Positions 12,187-25,845 of a stretch of DNA of 64,000 nucleotides are shown piece by piece. Below the pieces are notes generated by a model, which ran no database searches, had not been told where the DNA came from, and worked only from the letters and a program-made list of their open reading frames with translations. The position numbers and the translations under genes are program-made. Source of the stretch: Punica granatum (taxonomy: Eukaryota > Streptophyta > Magnoliopsida > Myrtales > Lythraceae). The stretch lies in the NCBI RefSeq assembly GCF_007655135.1, contig NC_045127.1, forward strand, positions 2,914,001 through 2,978,000. Direction: 5' to 3'. The number at the start of each line of letters is the position of its first letter. The stretch's first letter is position 1.

Positions 12187-13973
12187 AAGTTGTTATCTCT
12201 TTGCCAAATAGACACAACTCTTCATCGATCAAAAGGTGTTCTCTTTCTTTTACTTGTGGACTTTCATGCCCGAATAATGGACGTCTTTAGGAAGGAACAT
12301 GCATGTCCGTTAATAACCATACATTTTAATACACCAAATTACAAATTAATACCTAATAATAATAAACAAAATCCAACAAAATATATACATATATGTATAT
12401 GTATATATATATATGCGTGCGCTTGTCCGTATACATAGACCCTCGTGACTGCATAAAATAGACATATTTTCCGGTGAAAAAGACACACATATATACATAT
12501 ACATCCAAACACAATACGTACGCAAGCTAGCATTGAATTTGGAGTAACAAATTGGCAGGTTGGTTAAAACTTATCAATTAGATATATTGTGCAGTGGTAC
12601 ACGTTCTCGCCTGATAATTAAGAATTATTATTAGTAAAATAACTTTTGTCTTTTTATCTAGATTTTCATTCCTTATATTAAATCATGAGTCTCACTTGTA
12701 ACAAAAAGAGATATATCATTTCTCTAATTATAATTCATAATTTAAAAATCAAAAAAATCTTACAACAACTTCGATTTGTTGAATAATAATTAGTAACTGA
12801 TTAGTTATATACGCGTTTCAAGACCACCAAATTATACACGATGTATAGTACTTAATATGAAGAAAAACAAAGGAAGTGATCGAATTATCTATTTTGAGAA
12901 AACTGAAAAACATTCCACGAAACGTATTACTGTAAACTTCACCAGAGATCGATTGATATATAACGTACGGAAATCCAATTTTATCTTCATGATCGTCTAT
13001 ACATATATATATATATATGTAGATCGGCTTCTATGGCCGTGGATATATATACACACACACATATATATATATATATGTATATGTTGGAGATCACAGTTTC
13101 CAATCAAAAATTCGGTGGAGCTGAACATGCATGCGTGTCCAGTGATGCTTATACTTGTAGAAAAACAATTCCCATTATTTCAAGCCAACGAATCTTTTGA
13201 AAATTATATATATAGCTTGATTTTTATTGATTTAGTAAATGATTGTAATTATGATTTATTTGATGAAGACTTAAAGGTTATTATATAGTCCTCGGACTGC
13301 GACTTATTAGATCACATCATATCCAACTTTTTATTCCTTTCTTTTGCCCACTGAATTAAACGGTCGTTTCGTATATAGCCATTCATTTGGCCAATATGAT
13401 TTCATGCATTTTATTATCTATTGAGTTAAGTCTGCTTTCAGAATGTTTTTGATTGCGCCAAATTATCATTTCTTCCCAATAAACATGATTCCGGTATTAA
13501 ATATCGCATATAGTTTTATGCACATGATGATGAATGTGTGTAAAGGCCAGTACGTCGGTCGGGCGGTATTTTAAAATAAAATATTTTCATTCAAAATCTG
13601 CTAATTAATTAATGTGATTGTGGAGACCACAGAAATGTAAGTATCACAGTAAAGATCTTCAGGTGGCAATGCAAAGAGCCAATCGACGACATTCCAGAAA
13701 CGATTCCTGTACCTTAAGATTAATATTCCTTATCTATTTGGAATTTTTTTAGAAAAATAATTAAGTAAATAAATTGATGGAGTTCATTAATTAATTAGTT
13801 ACCCTCTCAATAATTGTGCTCTTTCATTAATTTGACAACGCCTATATATTTTGTAGAGGAATACACGCATGTAAAGAGGCATTTTGTCTTCCGGTTTTGA
13901 GCTGCTGATTATCAGACATATCAAGGAGACGGAATAGTCAAATTATTTTTCACTTAGAAAATCCTAACCGTTG

Positions 13974-14131
13974 GGTATATCCATTTCGAACAATATGATC
14001 ATAAATCCAGAGCAGGATCTAATGAGTACGATCGAGATGGACTGAAAAGTCTTGGATATATCCATTTCAAACAATATGATCGTAAATCCATGTCAGGATC
14101 TAATGAAAACTATTGAGATGGACCAAAAAGG
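13974..14131. repeat. Two-copy ~79 bp tandem repeat
   Basis: Copy 1 (about 13974-14052) and copy 2 (about 14053-14131) share a TATATCCATTTC start, an AACAATATGATC segment, AGGATCTAATGA and GAGATGGAC, with scattered substitutions. It lies in the gene-free region upstream of the NAC gene and has no coding content. Confidence 0.75.
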
Positions 14132-17100
14132 TCTGATCAATAGGCAAGACAGATGACTGCCCCCAGCTCATCTTATAATTAAGAATGATGACAATAATGA
14201 TCATTCAATATGGAAAAGAGTACTCTCCGTCGAAGAATATATATGATATATATCACGTTTCATATTCTGATTAGTCGTATATATGAGTTTACATTCAAAA
14301 ACGACGACGCACGAGATCTATGAAAAGAAATCAACGGTCAGGAGTCGACTTAATATTGTATATGTTTTCTTTCGAGGATCAAATGGGAAGAACAAATTTG
14401 TTTCACATGAACCGTTAACTGAAATAGTTGCTATATATATTTATATATGTATGCATATAAAATTAAGATTACCATGACAAAATATTTAATTTGAACATTC
14501 CTGTCGAGTAACTTTAAAGATAATCATTAACAAATTAGGTATCTCTGCACTTATTAATTAATATCGTACCATCAATTAATTCGAGCGGTCCTACACAAAT
14601 ATATTTACAAATAACAATAAGACAAATCCGCGCGTGGTGAATTAATATATTTACTTTAAGGTAATAAAATATTCATTTTCAGTGAATAAGATAATAACAC
14701 ATTAATTAAATCCTAAAACTACGTGTTGGCGAGAAATTAATAATACATCAATCAGCCTAAGGCAAAGCATTGCGAATATTTTATAAAATCAATTATCGAT
14801 TCAAATTCTTTTATTGTAGGAAACGTACATTTTGATGAAATGATAACGAGGGAGAATCAAAATGCGGATCTCTATTGTCACTTTTCGATCTGCTATAGCT
14901 GATTTAATCACTCGATGCATCAGGCGAGCGCATCTCAATCACCATGAGTTCCGATCGATTTGCTACAGTTGGCAAGACAATGTTTGCATTCAGATGATTG
15001 CATGAGAGCTGGGGCCCCTAATGCCTAGTTTGCGCTGAGTTGTGAGGATAGAATAGATTGGCAAGTTAGGGGGGCCCACACGCTGAAAGAAAACAAATCA
15101 AAATTATTTTTCTAAAAACTCCAATGGCGATTATCAATAATAAGGGGGTCAGTGACACATATGATTAGAATGTGATGTGGAGAGAGAGATTGGGATGTGA
15201 AGATCCCATGTCCATGTGTATTAAAGACATACAGCCCATGACTTATGGAAGTGAATAAAATCAAAGTAAAAGGGACACTTTTGAAAGGGCCGGGCTAGTA
15301 GCAAATATACAATTCATATTATTTATATATATATATATATATTAGCGAGATCACTAGGTGTATTAAATAAATATGTTGACACAAATTCTTATTCGAGCAT
15401 CAACTCCATTCTCACCACGAGGCGCTTCTAAATTTTATTGAGTTTCCTAGCACTAATAGAAAAATTCCCTAGTACTAAAAGCTTAGTTTATTGCCGAATC
15501 ATATATCATCGCTATATATATATATATATATATATACACATTAATAATTGGGGCTTATTTGGGTCGTCCAAGAATATCAAGCCGTCACTCATTCACCAAC
15601 ATCACCAGCAAACGGAATTCCCTTCTTGGAAAGAAGAAACCCTAACCCTAGATCATCTCTCCAATCGATTGAATTTCCTTTTTACATGGGCATGTATATA
15701 GTAATCCCGATGAACTTATTTCCGAAAATGTGGTGCACGGTTTGGTTTCAACTAATCTGCCAACTATATAATATATGTCTAGCTATAGGGTTTATTTGCT
15801 CCATCTACTCCTTCCCCAAAAAATTCAGTGTTAAAATGAGATCTATCGGTATTAAGTCAATCTTAATCATTCGATTGCTCCCCGGCCTCTTAAGATAAAA
15901 AGTTATAAGCTTATCCTTAGTTAAGCCAGATATATATTTTGTTATACAATTCGGATCGCCCAGTTTCACGATTTTGACCACACCCGTGCAATTTGCGACG
16001 ATACTGCCAAGGACGACAATAACTACGAGGGAAATTATTTGAGAAATTTCGGAAACTAGCTACAAGGGAACGGTGAAAAACTTTATTTAATTTAGGGGGG
16101 GATTGGAACTATAAGACTCCTTTCAGTTACTGTTTAAAGTGTCGGAACCGGCACCATTTCTTGAGGTATGGCTCTACGATATGTACATGCCCGTGCTTTA
16201 AGCACCCTGCAAGCTAGTGTAGGTTAATTTACCAAATCACATACGATGATAAACTTAAGTCTTAACAATTCCTAGCTAATCACCTAGGTTTTGAGTTCCT
16301 GTATATCTCAGCAAAAAATTATGTGTCTGGTGATGTTTTGATCATGATGAGAGGGTACGTTATTAACCTGCCTAGCTAATAATTCCCCATTTGATGGAGA
16401 ATATTTCTCTAGATTCCAGCACAGAGAGAGAGAGAATCTTGACTTTTAAGCCCATCCATATATATATCTGCATGAATTTCTTTATATATTCATCGTAAAT
16501 AATATCTACCATATACATCATTTTTTTTTTTGCGAATCATAAAAATGCAATATCTACCATATTATTATCCATTGATTTTCTACATTTTCTTGTTTTCATA
16601 ATCAATGATAAGATTTAACAAGGCTTTTCATATACATATGTGTGTGTCTAATGTTAAATATTTCAAAGGATATGACATCGAAAAACGTAATGAACCTTCT
16701 CCTGCCTTGGTTAATTTTTCAGCTTTCAATCATATATGTTACTCTGAATTCAAAGTAATATCATTTTACGACCCACGGGGCGATTAATGGATGAAGGATT
16801 GTATGTGTACTTTGGCTCGATAAAATTCTTCTTCTTGCTGATAATCCGTTGAAAATGACGCGTGTTCTCACCTCTTCACAAAATGGGCCATATGAATTCC
16901 TCTCTGTTCCACCCATCTAATCTTGCTGGAAATAGAAAAGAGTATTATAATTGGCTTGTTAATTATTAACATGTTGAATAATCACATATTGTCTTCTTTC
17001 GTTAAAAAAAAGAAAAAATAAAGAAGAAGAGAGAATTCCTTATGTCATGTCATATTCAATATCTATATCCCTAATTTCAAAAAAAAAAAAAAAAAAGAAA

Positions 17101-18670
17101 TTCCGGCCTCCAATTATTTTTCCAATCCGTGTATTCTTCTAATTATAGTGTCCCCAGTTCAGTCATCATCTTTCAGTATATGCCATCCTAATTATTAACA
17201 TACGATGGCTACATGGTTGTGACAAACATGCCTTTGTCCGTATTTCCCATTATTATTGGCTCCTCCGACACCCTCCATAAGGTTCATATATAAACGCGCG
17301 CACATATATACACGCACACAAAAACATATCTACAACAAGTTCATAATTATAGATACAATTACAACCATTCGATGTCGTGCTTCATCATTAAGTGGACCCA
17401 ATATACATACTATAGCTAGCTAGCTATACCTGATGATCGATCATGAAGGATTCTTATATGCTAAGCTCGAACGGTTCACGTGCTCAAGATCAGGCCATTA
17501 ATATATATTTTTTTAAAAGGGAGATGCGGACCCCACCGCAGCTCGCATCTGATCTCGGCCGGGCCAGTCGTTCTTGGATCGGCATACATGTTGCAAAGTT
17601 TTGTCACGGACAATATCTTAGAGTATGTAAGCGAATTTAACTTCAATTAAAATAAGGCTTATGGACATAAAAAAAAAAAAGCATCACTATCATACGACAG
17701 CAGCAACGAAAAAACGCCTTATGATAGGTTTTTCGTGTAATGATAATAAATTAAGCCGCCACCTCATTCCTCTATACCTCAAGAGTTTGGCATGCAGTTA
17801 TTTTTTTTTCTTTTTAATTTTAATTTTAGTTTTCTCTAGCTCTGCACGCTATCATAAGATATCAGAGTATCTTTTCTGAAATTTAATTAATAATTGTGTG
17901 AATATATAAGCAAGCAAACAAAAATGAAATTGTACCGAGGACCACAATCAACAAAAGTACATTGAACTTATGATATATGAACATGTGAATATGTACGAGA
18001 GGTATGTTTTAAAAGAGGTGCTTTTGTATCAATGTCTTTGACTCCTTCCGTAAACTTGTGATTTCTTTAACATTTTAGAATATAATTAATCTTTTTCTTG
18101 CTTTCTATTAAGTGCTGGTTAGATTGTTCAGATGTTCTTCAACTTTTAAGTTATATTAATTCACTTAACTAATTTTTAAAAAGTTATAAGTGTGAAAAAT
18201 TCCTTAATAATATTGATGAAACATTTTGGTGAAAAGCCAATTGAAATGGAAAATTCTCTTGTGAATATCCATACATATAATTGGAATTTCCACTAGAAAA
18301 TGGAGGAGGGAATGGATAATAATGTGTGGATAAAAAGGAGTGTTTTGGAGGAGTTTGGTGACCCTTTTGTCAATAAAAATCAATAATGGGTTTGGCTCTT
18401 TGTGCATTAATTTGGTAGCATATTTGGATGGCAATAAATATAAGGTATACCCCACACACAAAGGAGGAAGAAAGAGAGAGAAAGAGGATTACTTGTAAAT
18501 ATGGTCTTTCTTGAAACTTCATAACTAATTACACAATCTCTTCCTAAGCTAGCTAGAGAGGTGCCCCCACACTAGAATATACACAATATATGCACATATA
18601 CATATATATCTATATGTTGTGATGGATCAAAGCAATACTTACAGGCCAAGGCAACCCATTGATGAGTGCT
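14132..18670. other. Gene-free AT-rich region upstream of the NAC gene
   Basis: No exon with recognisable homology, tRNA or complete transposon was seen. It contains (TA)n tracts (15319-15342, 15514-15535), a poly-A run near 17081-17096 and several GA- or CT-rich microsatellite stretches near 16420-16440. Distal regulatory sequence of the NAC gene may lie in the last part, but nothing specific can be assigned. Confidence 0.5.
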
Positions 18671-18674
18671 TCTC

Positions 18675-18726
18675 TATATAAATAGGCCTCTACTTCTTTT
18701 TTTGCTGAATAAATAGGCCTCTACTT
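18675..18726 (+). promoter_or_regulatory. NAC gene core promoter (TATA box) with small duplication
   Basis: TATATAAATA at 18675-18684 lies about 200 bp upstream of the NAC start codon and is the best TATA box. The sequence AATAGGCCTCTACTT directly after it (18681-18695) is repeated exactly at 18712-18726. A GA-rich leader (AGAGAAAGAGAGAGATAG, about 18775-18792) follows, consistent with a 5' UTR. Assignment is by position and motif only. Confidence 0.55.
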
Positions 18727-18879
18727 GTTGGTCTCTTATAATATTTCACTTCATTCATCATTAATCTCAAAGGGAGAGAAAGAGAGAGATAGATACAAGG
18801 ATAGCTGATAGTTATCGTTCCGTATCTTCCGGGCACACACAAAAGTGATTTCTTCCGACGTACACGACCGAGATCATTA

Positions 18880-21800
18880 ATGGGGCTGAGAGACATCGGA
18901 GCAACTCTGCCACCTGGGTTCAGGTTCTATCCCAGTGATGAGGAGCTCGTGTGCCATTACCTCTACAAGAAGATCACCAATGAGGAGATCCTTAAGGGCA
19001 CTCTCGTCGAGATCGACCTTCACACCTGCGAGCCATGGCAGCTTCCCGGTATGTATTATATTTCTTCTTCGTTATGCCTATATATAGTTGTTTATTTGTT
19101 TTCCAGCATCACTTGGTGTTAATCTGCTGTATGCATACGCATTATATGAGCAGAAACTCGTGTTTTTTTGCTCAAGTCTTCTTCATCTGCCTCCATACAG
19201 TTTCCGGCCGTCAATTGTCATAGGTTGTGCTAATTATTCACTAGGATATCATCTGCAGCTACCCCTCTATATGTATATATATGTTTATATATTTCAAGCT
19301 TGAACTATAACATGAAAGGATATAGAAGCATTATTAATCGATGATACTGTCAAATGGCCACTAGCTAGGAACTCTACCATATAGCTAGCCATTATAATGA
19401 ATCTGCCATGTTGTGATTATACTCGCACAGTTCGACTGTAAGATCGATTAATAATGATAACGTCAACAACTTCGGGATGAATTAAGTATATTCTGCTCCT
19501 TCATCTGAGCTCGGAGGAAGGAAAAGGATATGGGGAGAGAGAGAGAGAGAGAGTGCATACTGTATATATACATATATGTCTTATCATGTCATGTAGATAT
19601 AGTAGTCTTTCTGATCTGACCCAACATATGTATCTTCTTTAGCCAGTATTCGGTCGTCCGTCTCGGCCTTCTTTTTCTCAAAATCATTTCCAAGAAATTA
19701 CGCCCTAACTTTCATAGATCTTTATCTTATCACTTTACGGTATATATGCACTGGTGCTTACGTGTGACAAGACTTGAAAAAAGCATCTTATGTACATATA
19801 TTCAAATAAATATCGGCGAACCACTAGCACGGTAGTCTAATAGTTAAGTATCAAGCGCTCCACTTGAACATCACGAGTTCGAATCTCACTGAGAACGTAG
19901 AGCTCGCCACTATGTGAATGTATTATGGGATGGCGGTGGCCGGCTCATAATGTTTGATTCAGTGGGTCTTAACTTAATTTACTAGTGTGTTGGTGAGGTG
20001 CAGTGACCAAATTGGGCTAAAGTCTCAGCGAGCTATGACAAAAGGAACATTTCGTCGCGATTAGGTTCCCTTAGTTGGGGCAGCCACAGCGAGCTAATAA
20101 TCCGACTTAGCCTTTTAAATTATAAAAAAAAATATCGGTGATATACATGAGAATTCATCTGGTGGTGATGATTATTATGTGTGGTAGTTATGATAATTAT
20201 ATTATGGGAGAATGCTAATTAAGAAAATAATGGCACCGCATCGTCGGGCCCTTTGATTACGCCCATGAAATTTGCTTCTATGGAGATGAGATGATGACAT
20301 AATTGTTTCTGAAACTTCCCGCACACAATAACCTGAAAAGCCACAAAAAAGGTCAACAGCTTTTCAAAAAGTTGTCTTCACATACATAAATATTATCAAT
20401 ATTTAATAAAACAACACATAAATTAAATGTATTTAAAGCATCACACACACGACACACACTCACCGATTGCTTGAGCTTCTGATTTAAGATTCGTTTCTCT
20501 TGTTTTTATCCAATTCCTCTTCCCCCCCTCCCCTTTTCCTTAGCCTTTTCTGATAAAAAGATCAATCTATGTTCTCGTTGAATAATTATTTTCCCATTGC
20601 AAGCAAAATGTCATAAATCTATTAAAAAATAGAGATGAAGTGGTACGGAAAATATATAATAATAATATCGCGTGAAATTCATCGCATGATTTCATAGGTA
20701 ACGTATATTATTAAACTACGTTTTCTCATTAGAAAGGGTTTATGATAAAAGGATTTACCCTTTTTTTCTCCTTTTTTGATAGGAATAATTTATCTTCTTA
20801 TCATCATATATTTTATTCACCCAATATCGGGCTTTTTGTTGACGTAGGGGCCATGCCCGGGCAAATACATATGTTCCTTGCCTATCCATATACAAATAGT
20901 AATAACTTCGATTATACTTTTTCCATTAATATTCATTACATACTAAGCAACGTGTCTATTTGTATTGTAGATGTGGCTAAGCTCAACGCAAACGAGTGGT
21001 ACTTCTTTAGTTTCCGCGACCGCAAGTATGCCACCGGCTTCAGGACCAACCGCGCGACGATCACTGGGTACTGGAAGGCCACTGGGAAGGACCGGACGGT
21101 GCACGATCCGGTGACGCATGAGATCGTGGGGATGAGGAAGACGCTGGTGTTCTACCGTAACCGGGCTCCTAATGGGATCAAAACTGGCTGGATCATGCAT
21201 GAATTCCGCCTGGAAACCCCGCATATGCCTCCTAAGGTAACTCTCTTGTGTGTCGTTTGTGTGTTATCCTATAACATTACATTTTTTTTGGGTGGAATCT
21301 ATGATATTAATTAAGTGCATGCCTTTCACCCCCCACAAAAAAAAAAGTGCATGGCCGCACATTTTTATATTTCTATTTTAGGAAAGAATCCTTTATGTAT
21401 ATACCAGTGAATATTCCCATCTAAAACTTCTAAATCCCAATGTTAATTTCCACAAACAGTACGTTATTTTTACTCATCAAGACATCAAATATAGCTAACC
21501 TGGGAATTAAAATTAGTTCCATATCGCTAATCGAAAACCCGTATTAAACTGATAAATGACAAAAACCAAAAGAGACTTAAGAAGTGATTCTTTCTTTGAA
21601 AAAAAAATGATAAAAAATCGAGATTCATGCATGGACATATATATGTAAGAAACTCCGGTATATATAAGCTAATATAGACACACACTTACCGATAGATAGT
21701 ACTATGCTTTTGCCGACACTGCTAAGGATTTTGCTTGTGAAGGATAAGGTCGTGTACAACTGTCCGTGAACGGAACATTGAAACCCATATATGGGCTAAC

Positions 21801-22234
21801 ATTTTTAGCATAATGACAGGAATACGTGGACTTTTTCAGTGAGACAAGGATATGTGAATTTGAATCTTTAAAATATCGACGCATTTTGATTTCAAATATT
21901 GATCGGCAAGCTAGCCAGTTAGTCTATTTTCCTCTCGAATCAAATGTGAACTGTTGTTAAAACGACATATTGTACATACGTGCCTTAATTGTTTTCGTCG
22001 GCACCCACTAGGAAATTACATACGTATCCCGATCATCGAAATCTCGAAACGAAAGAAATGGAAGGAAAATGAGTGAGATGAACCCTAGGAAACCGGAACG
22101 AAAGCAGCGGTGTTTGTCCCTTTCTTGTTGATATTAATTATTGCATGCATGTATGAATTTAAAATAAAATACATGCATCTATTTATCACGTGAATATATT
22201 CCAAATCTGACTTTTCTAGCACGTTTATTTACAC

Positions 22235-22265
<31 letters not shown>

Positions 22266-22764
22266 GTTATTATTGACATTATTATTATTATTATTAATCA
22301 CCATTGTTAAAAAAAAAAACATTATTGCAATATATCAGGAGGACTGGGTGCTGTGCCGAGTGTTCCATAGAAGCAAAGCAGCAGCAGACAACATCAACGA
22401 CTCGAACGTCGACCTAAGTCACCACTTCATGTTGGAGACGACGACATTGAGCCCTCCATCTAACAACTTGACGTTAATGCCCCGTGCTGGTTATGGCAGC
22501 AACCACAATTATGATCCGCTCTTGTCGTCCTCGGCTTCGTCGACCCTCCATCAGAACAACCTGACCAGCAACAGCAATGACAATAACAACAGTTCACTCT
22601 TCCATCTCCTCCAGCATCACCTGGACAAGAACTCAAGCGACGGAAACTCCAAGGCCATGGACGACATGCACGGCTTCTTCTGGGGTGTTGACGGGTTGTC
22701 CTCAAACAACAGCCTAAGCGGAATGAGGTTCGACTTGGACGATGATGGGGGTGATATATTCTAA
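18880..22764 (+). CDS. NAC-domain transcription factor
   Basis: A plant-specific NAC transcription factor, predicted to bind DNA in the nucleus. The three exons 18880-19048, 20971-21236 and 22339-22764 give 286 aa. All five NAC subdomains are present: A ([19 protein letters not shown]), B ([13 protein letters not shown]), C ([20 protein letters not shown] then [14 protein letters not shown]), D ([19 protein letters not shown] then [11 protein letters not shown]) and E ([10 protein letters not shown]). They cover residues 1 to about 155, and the introns sit at the usual NAC positions. The start [14 protein letters not shown] is that of proteins often annotated NAC domain-containing protein 21/22-like. 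The C-terminal half is Ser/Asn-rich and ends acidic ([11 protein letters not shown]), a plausible activation region. Intron 1 (1.9 kb) carries a SINE; intron 2 carries an ATT microsatellite. The exact orthologue is not resolved. Confidence 0.93.
19819..20129 (+). mobile_element. tRNA-derived SINE in NAC intron 1
   Basis: A 311-bp insertion has an A-box-like TAGTCTAATAGTTAAG near its start and a B-box-like CGAGTTCGAATCTC about 35 bp downstream, the internal RNA polymerase III promoter of tRNA-derived SINEs. It ends in a short A-rich tail. The 11-bp flanks AAATATCGGCG (19808-19818) and AAATATCGGTG (20130-20140) match at 10 of 11 positions and form the target-site duplication. It lies in the same orientation as the NAC gene. 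There is no coding capacity. Confidence 0.8.
22234..22297. repeat. (ATT)n microsatellite in NAC intron 2
   Basis: A long ATT/TTA trinucleotide tract, interrupted by TTATTG and GACATT units, ends about 40 bp before the exon 3 acceptor (AG at 22337-22338). It is close enough to overlap the polypyrimidine and branch region, so length changes could in principle affect splicing. Confidence 0.85.
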
Positions 22765-25496
22765 TAATTGATATATTACGTTGGTGATGATAAAGTTTAG
22801 AGCTTGAGGTGAAGAGTGAGAAGATTTGAATACGTATGGTCGATACTCGTCCATTTGTGGTGTGAGATAGATGGCTTTGTTGGACATATGTATGTTCTCT
22901 ATTATTTGGGTTTTCTTCTAGAGATGAACACGTACGTACGGGTTGCACTTTGTCTATATCATATATATATATATACACACGCTTATAACTATACTTTATA
23001 CATATATAATTGTTATTGATAAAGTTAGGAGGTTGTGCTAGCTAGAGAAAACATTTACATATGTAGGACTTTTGATTTCGCCTTTTATTTAGTTTGCTCC
23101 ACAGCAATTATTGTAAATTACACAAATATATATATATATATATAAATGGACAATGTTGTTGTTAGTTAGTTATATGCTCTAGAGCTGATATTACAATTGG
23201 ATAATTTCTATTTATGGTAATAAATTTATTCTATTATTGATGAATTATTTATTAGAGTAAGCCCTCAAGATACTTGGCAGATACTTCATTATCAAAAAGT
23301 TGTGAATATAAGTGGTAGAGCTATCTTGTACAAGTTCTTTAAATTATTCACGATCATTGGAATCTTTGCTGGACACTATTGTTCCTACATAACCGTTTCC
23401 TTTGTCTGTATTCGTGAAGAAGTATATAGATACTAATGAAAATGGAGCAGCGAGTCTCATACTAGTCGATATTAGATATCAAAACAGACTTGTACATCCT
23501 TGTGGAGATAAGTGAATTGAATGTGACGTTTAGATAATATTCTAATGATGCATTATTGCCGTCTATGAATATATTTAGACCATATTAGTGCATATAGTCT
23601 TTTTACTTGAGATGAAATGGTTATCTCATACATAGGTAGTTAGGATTTGCTCATGCTTATATGCTTATGGTAAGCATGGGTATTCAGCGAATAGTGGTCC
23701 TAGGTAATTATGTATGGAGGTAAGTGACCATTCAAAAAATAATTTATTGACCTAAGTAAACAGGGAAAGATTCTATGAATTTGAGTTTTATTCTTGATTA
23801 GGAAATCATTGGCTAATGTGGTTGGACTTAAAATAGAAAGGAGTTTCTAATTTAAGTCCTAATGATCTATGAATGGAAGCTCGAAGATTCCATATGGTCA
23901 GTTAATAGGATTTGACATTTATCATAACCCTGACTAGATCAGGATCTACAATGAAGGGACTTGAGTGCATAATATATATAGTCACAGGTTCATTAGAATG
24001 TACAATTAGCACATTCGTCACTATTTAGATTATCATGATATGCTGGTAGGTGTCACTCATAATCGTGGGAACCAAGGGCATTTTGAAAATTAAACTTTTG
24101 GTTATGGAAAAGAGTTTCGAATAATTTTGAAGGAGTTTGGCATTATAATATCATCGCCACTTAGTAATGAACCTAGTTAGTCACACACAATAAGACGTGT
24201 TTTAACTGAGGATGAATTGAGTCTAATTAAGACAATTAATTAGGAATCAATTCTTGGATTAGACTTGCAATATAGTTGCAGGATTGCTAACACATCTTCA
24301 AGTCAAATCCAATATCGAGGTGAATTCTCATAAGGAAATACGAGAGTTTTCTTATTTGGAAAGTTTTCATAATTAGAAAGTCTAGATGTGGAAACTTATA
24401 TCGATGACGTAATAGTCTTTTTCTCTTGAAGTTTTGGTCATAAGATGACTTATATTTGTAATGGTATTATATTGACAATAAGTTAATTAATTGTGAATTA
24501 ATTAATTAATTGCAAACTGATTCCTAGAGTCATTATGTAAAATATATATATATATATGGATATGTTTTATATATTAATTTGGGGCATTAAATACAAACGC
24601 AAAACCGAAAGAGAAAAAGAAATAAGATGGGCACACGGCTTAATTCGTATAATGGCCTACTGCCATTTTGTTTTGTCGCCAATTTGGAGGGTTGAGACAT
24701 TTCTCTTTGCTGCAAAAGAAGGACGTCCGAGACCGCCGATAATCCTCGGAGACAAACAAGTTCCTGTGGACAAGCTAAAGGCCGCAGAGTGGTCGGCTTC
24801 AATCATCTACAATGATATGTTTCTGATAGGTATATTTCGATAATCCTTGTAGGAAATTTTATAGAGTTGTGTTGTTTAATTCGAATAAAAGACTATATCA
24901 CACCCGAAATATGATTTTGGTTCACGACATGATATTCATATGATAAAATTTTTAATTATTGTTTTACGATTTCGCTCTGTTTAATTCGATTTTTCTTGCA
25001 GTTATCTTTGTTCTCTTTTATCTCTTTGCGTCCTTAATTAATTAATATAGTCACGCCGAGGAGCAATTTATCGACTAGGTGTTAGCTATATATTGTATGC
25101 ATGCACATGCAAGCTTGAGTTAGATTATGGACAATCTCGAGAAAAATCGATGAATTCGGGAATACATATACACAACTAGAAGCTGTTACATATTCAGATA
25201 CAAGTAGATATTCTGACGAGGAATTTATTACTTGACAAATCCTTTTCACCTATGAACATGGAATACAGCTCCAGCTTGATCTCATGGATCTCGGATTATA
25301 TACGTGTATGTAAATGCGTATATGTATAGATGCAATGCATCATGCATCAGGAGCTTTTGTCTGGAATCAACCCATACACAGAGGAAAGATCAGCTCATTT
25401 ATTTATTCATTTTTTTCCCGATTACAATGGAGGCTCATATACCTATTGCGCTGCAATAGCAAACGCCATTGCACTGCAATCATTTTTCTAAACCAT
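22765..25496. other. Gene-free region, possible LTR-retrotransposon remnant
   Basis: After the NAC 3' UTR, the stretch from about 23150 to 25030 is moderately AT-rich and has no recognisable gene. Its texture (long, non-coding, with a GC-richer patch near 24640-24810 and a TTAATTAATT cluster near 24482-24512) resembles old solo LTRs or LARD-type elements seen in dicots. I found no matching LTR pair, primer-binding site or clear target-site duplication. No gag or pol motif was seen. Confidence 0.3.
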
Positions 25497-25575
25497 TGAA
25501 TTATAATTATTTAGTGATTGCATCATACAATGATACCATAAAACTTCATCGATCAATTCTATTTTTTCTCAAGCA
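25497..25575. repeat. Duplicated flank = empty site for the fold-back element
   Basis: The sequence ATAATTATTTAGTGATTGCA, then TCATACAATGATACCATAAA, then ACTTCATCGATCAATTCTAT, is closely matched by the left flank (about 25815-25845) joined to the right flank (from 27144) of the fold-back element at 25846-27143. It carries only one copy of TCATACAA, so it represents the uninterrupted ancestral site, duplicated about 320 bp upstream before the insertion. Confidence 0.75.
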
Positions 25576-25845
25576 GATAAGTCCACAACAAAAACAGATA
25601 CAAGGAGAAAATGCCCGATCAAAAATTACAAGAACGGAAACAAAACAGTTTATTACCGGGCAAACTATAAAGGATAATGGGAGAAAAATATCATAGAAGA
25701 ATGAATACAACTGCAGTTTGCTATCTTGAACCGTAAATTTCGTTCACTACCTGCTAATTGTATTTCATCGTGGACTCCGATAGTAATGGGAAAGGAGGAC
25801 ATCCAAAGGCCCAAACTATAATTATTTAGTGGTTGCATCATACAA

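Noticed and set aside
12339..12533. Tyr/Ile-rich small frames around TA repeats
   Set aside because: They are translations of (TA)n and (CATA)n microsatellites, with no gene evidence.
18204..18461. 85-codon minus-strand frame upstream of the NAC gene
   Set aside because: Low complexity, no known domain, lies in promoter-like AT-rich DNA.
23150..25030. Complete LTR retrotransposon
   Set aside because: No paired LTRs, primer-binding site or polyprotein were found. Only a weak LTR-like texture remains, so it was listed as uncertain.
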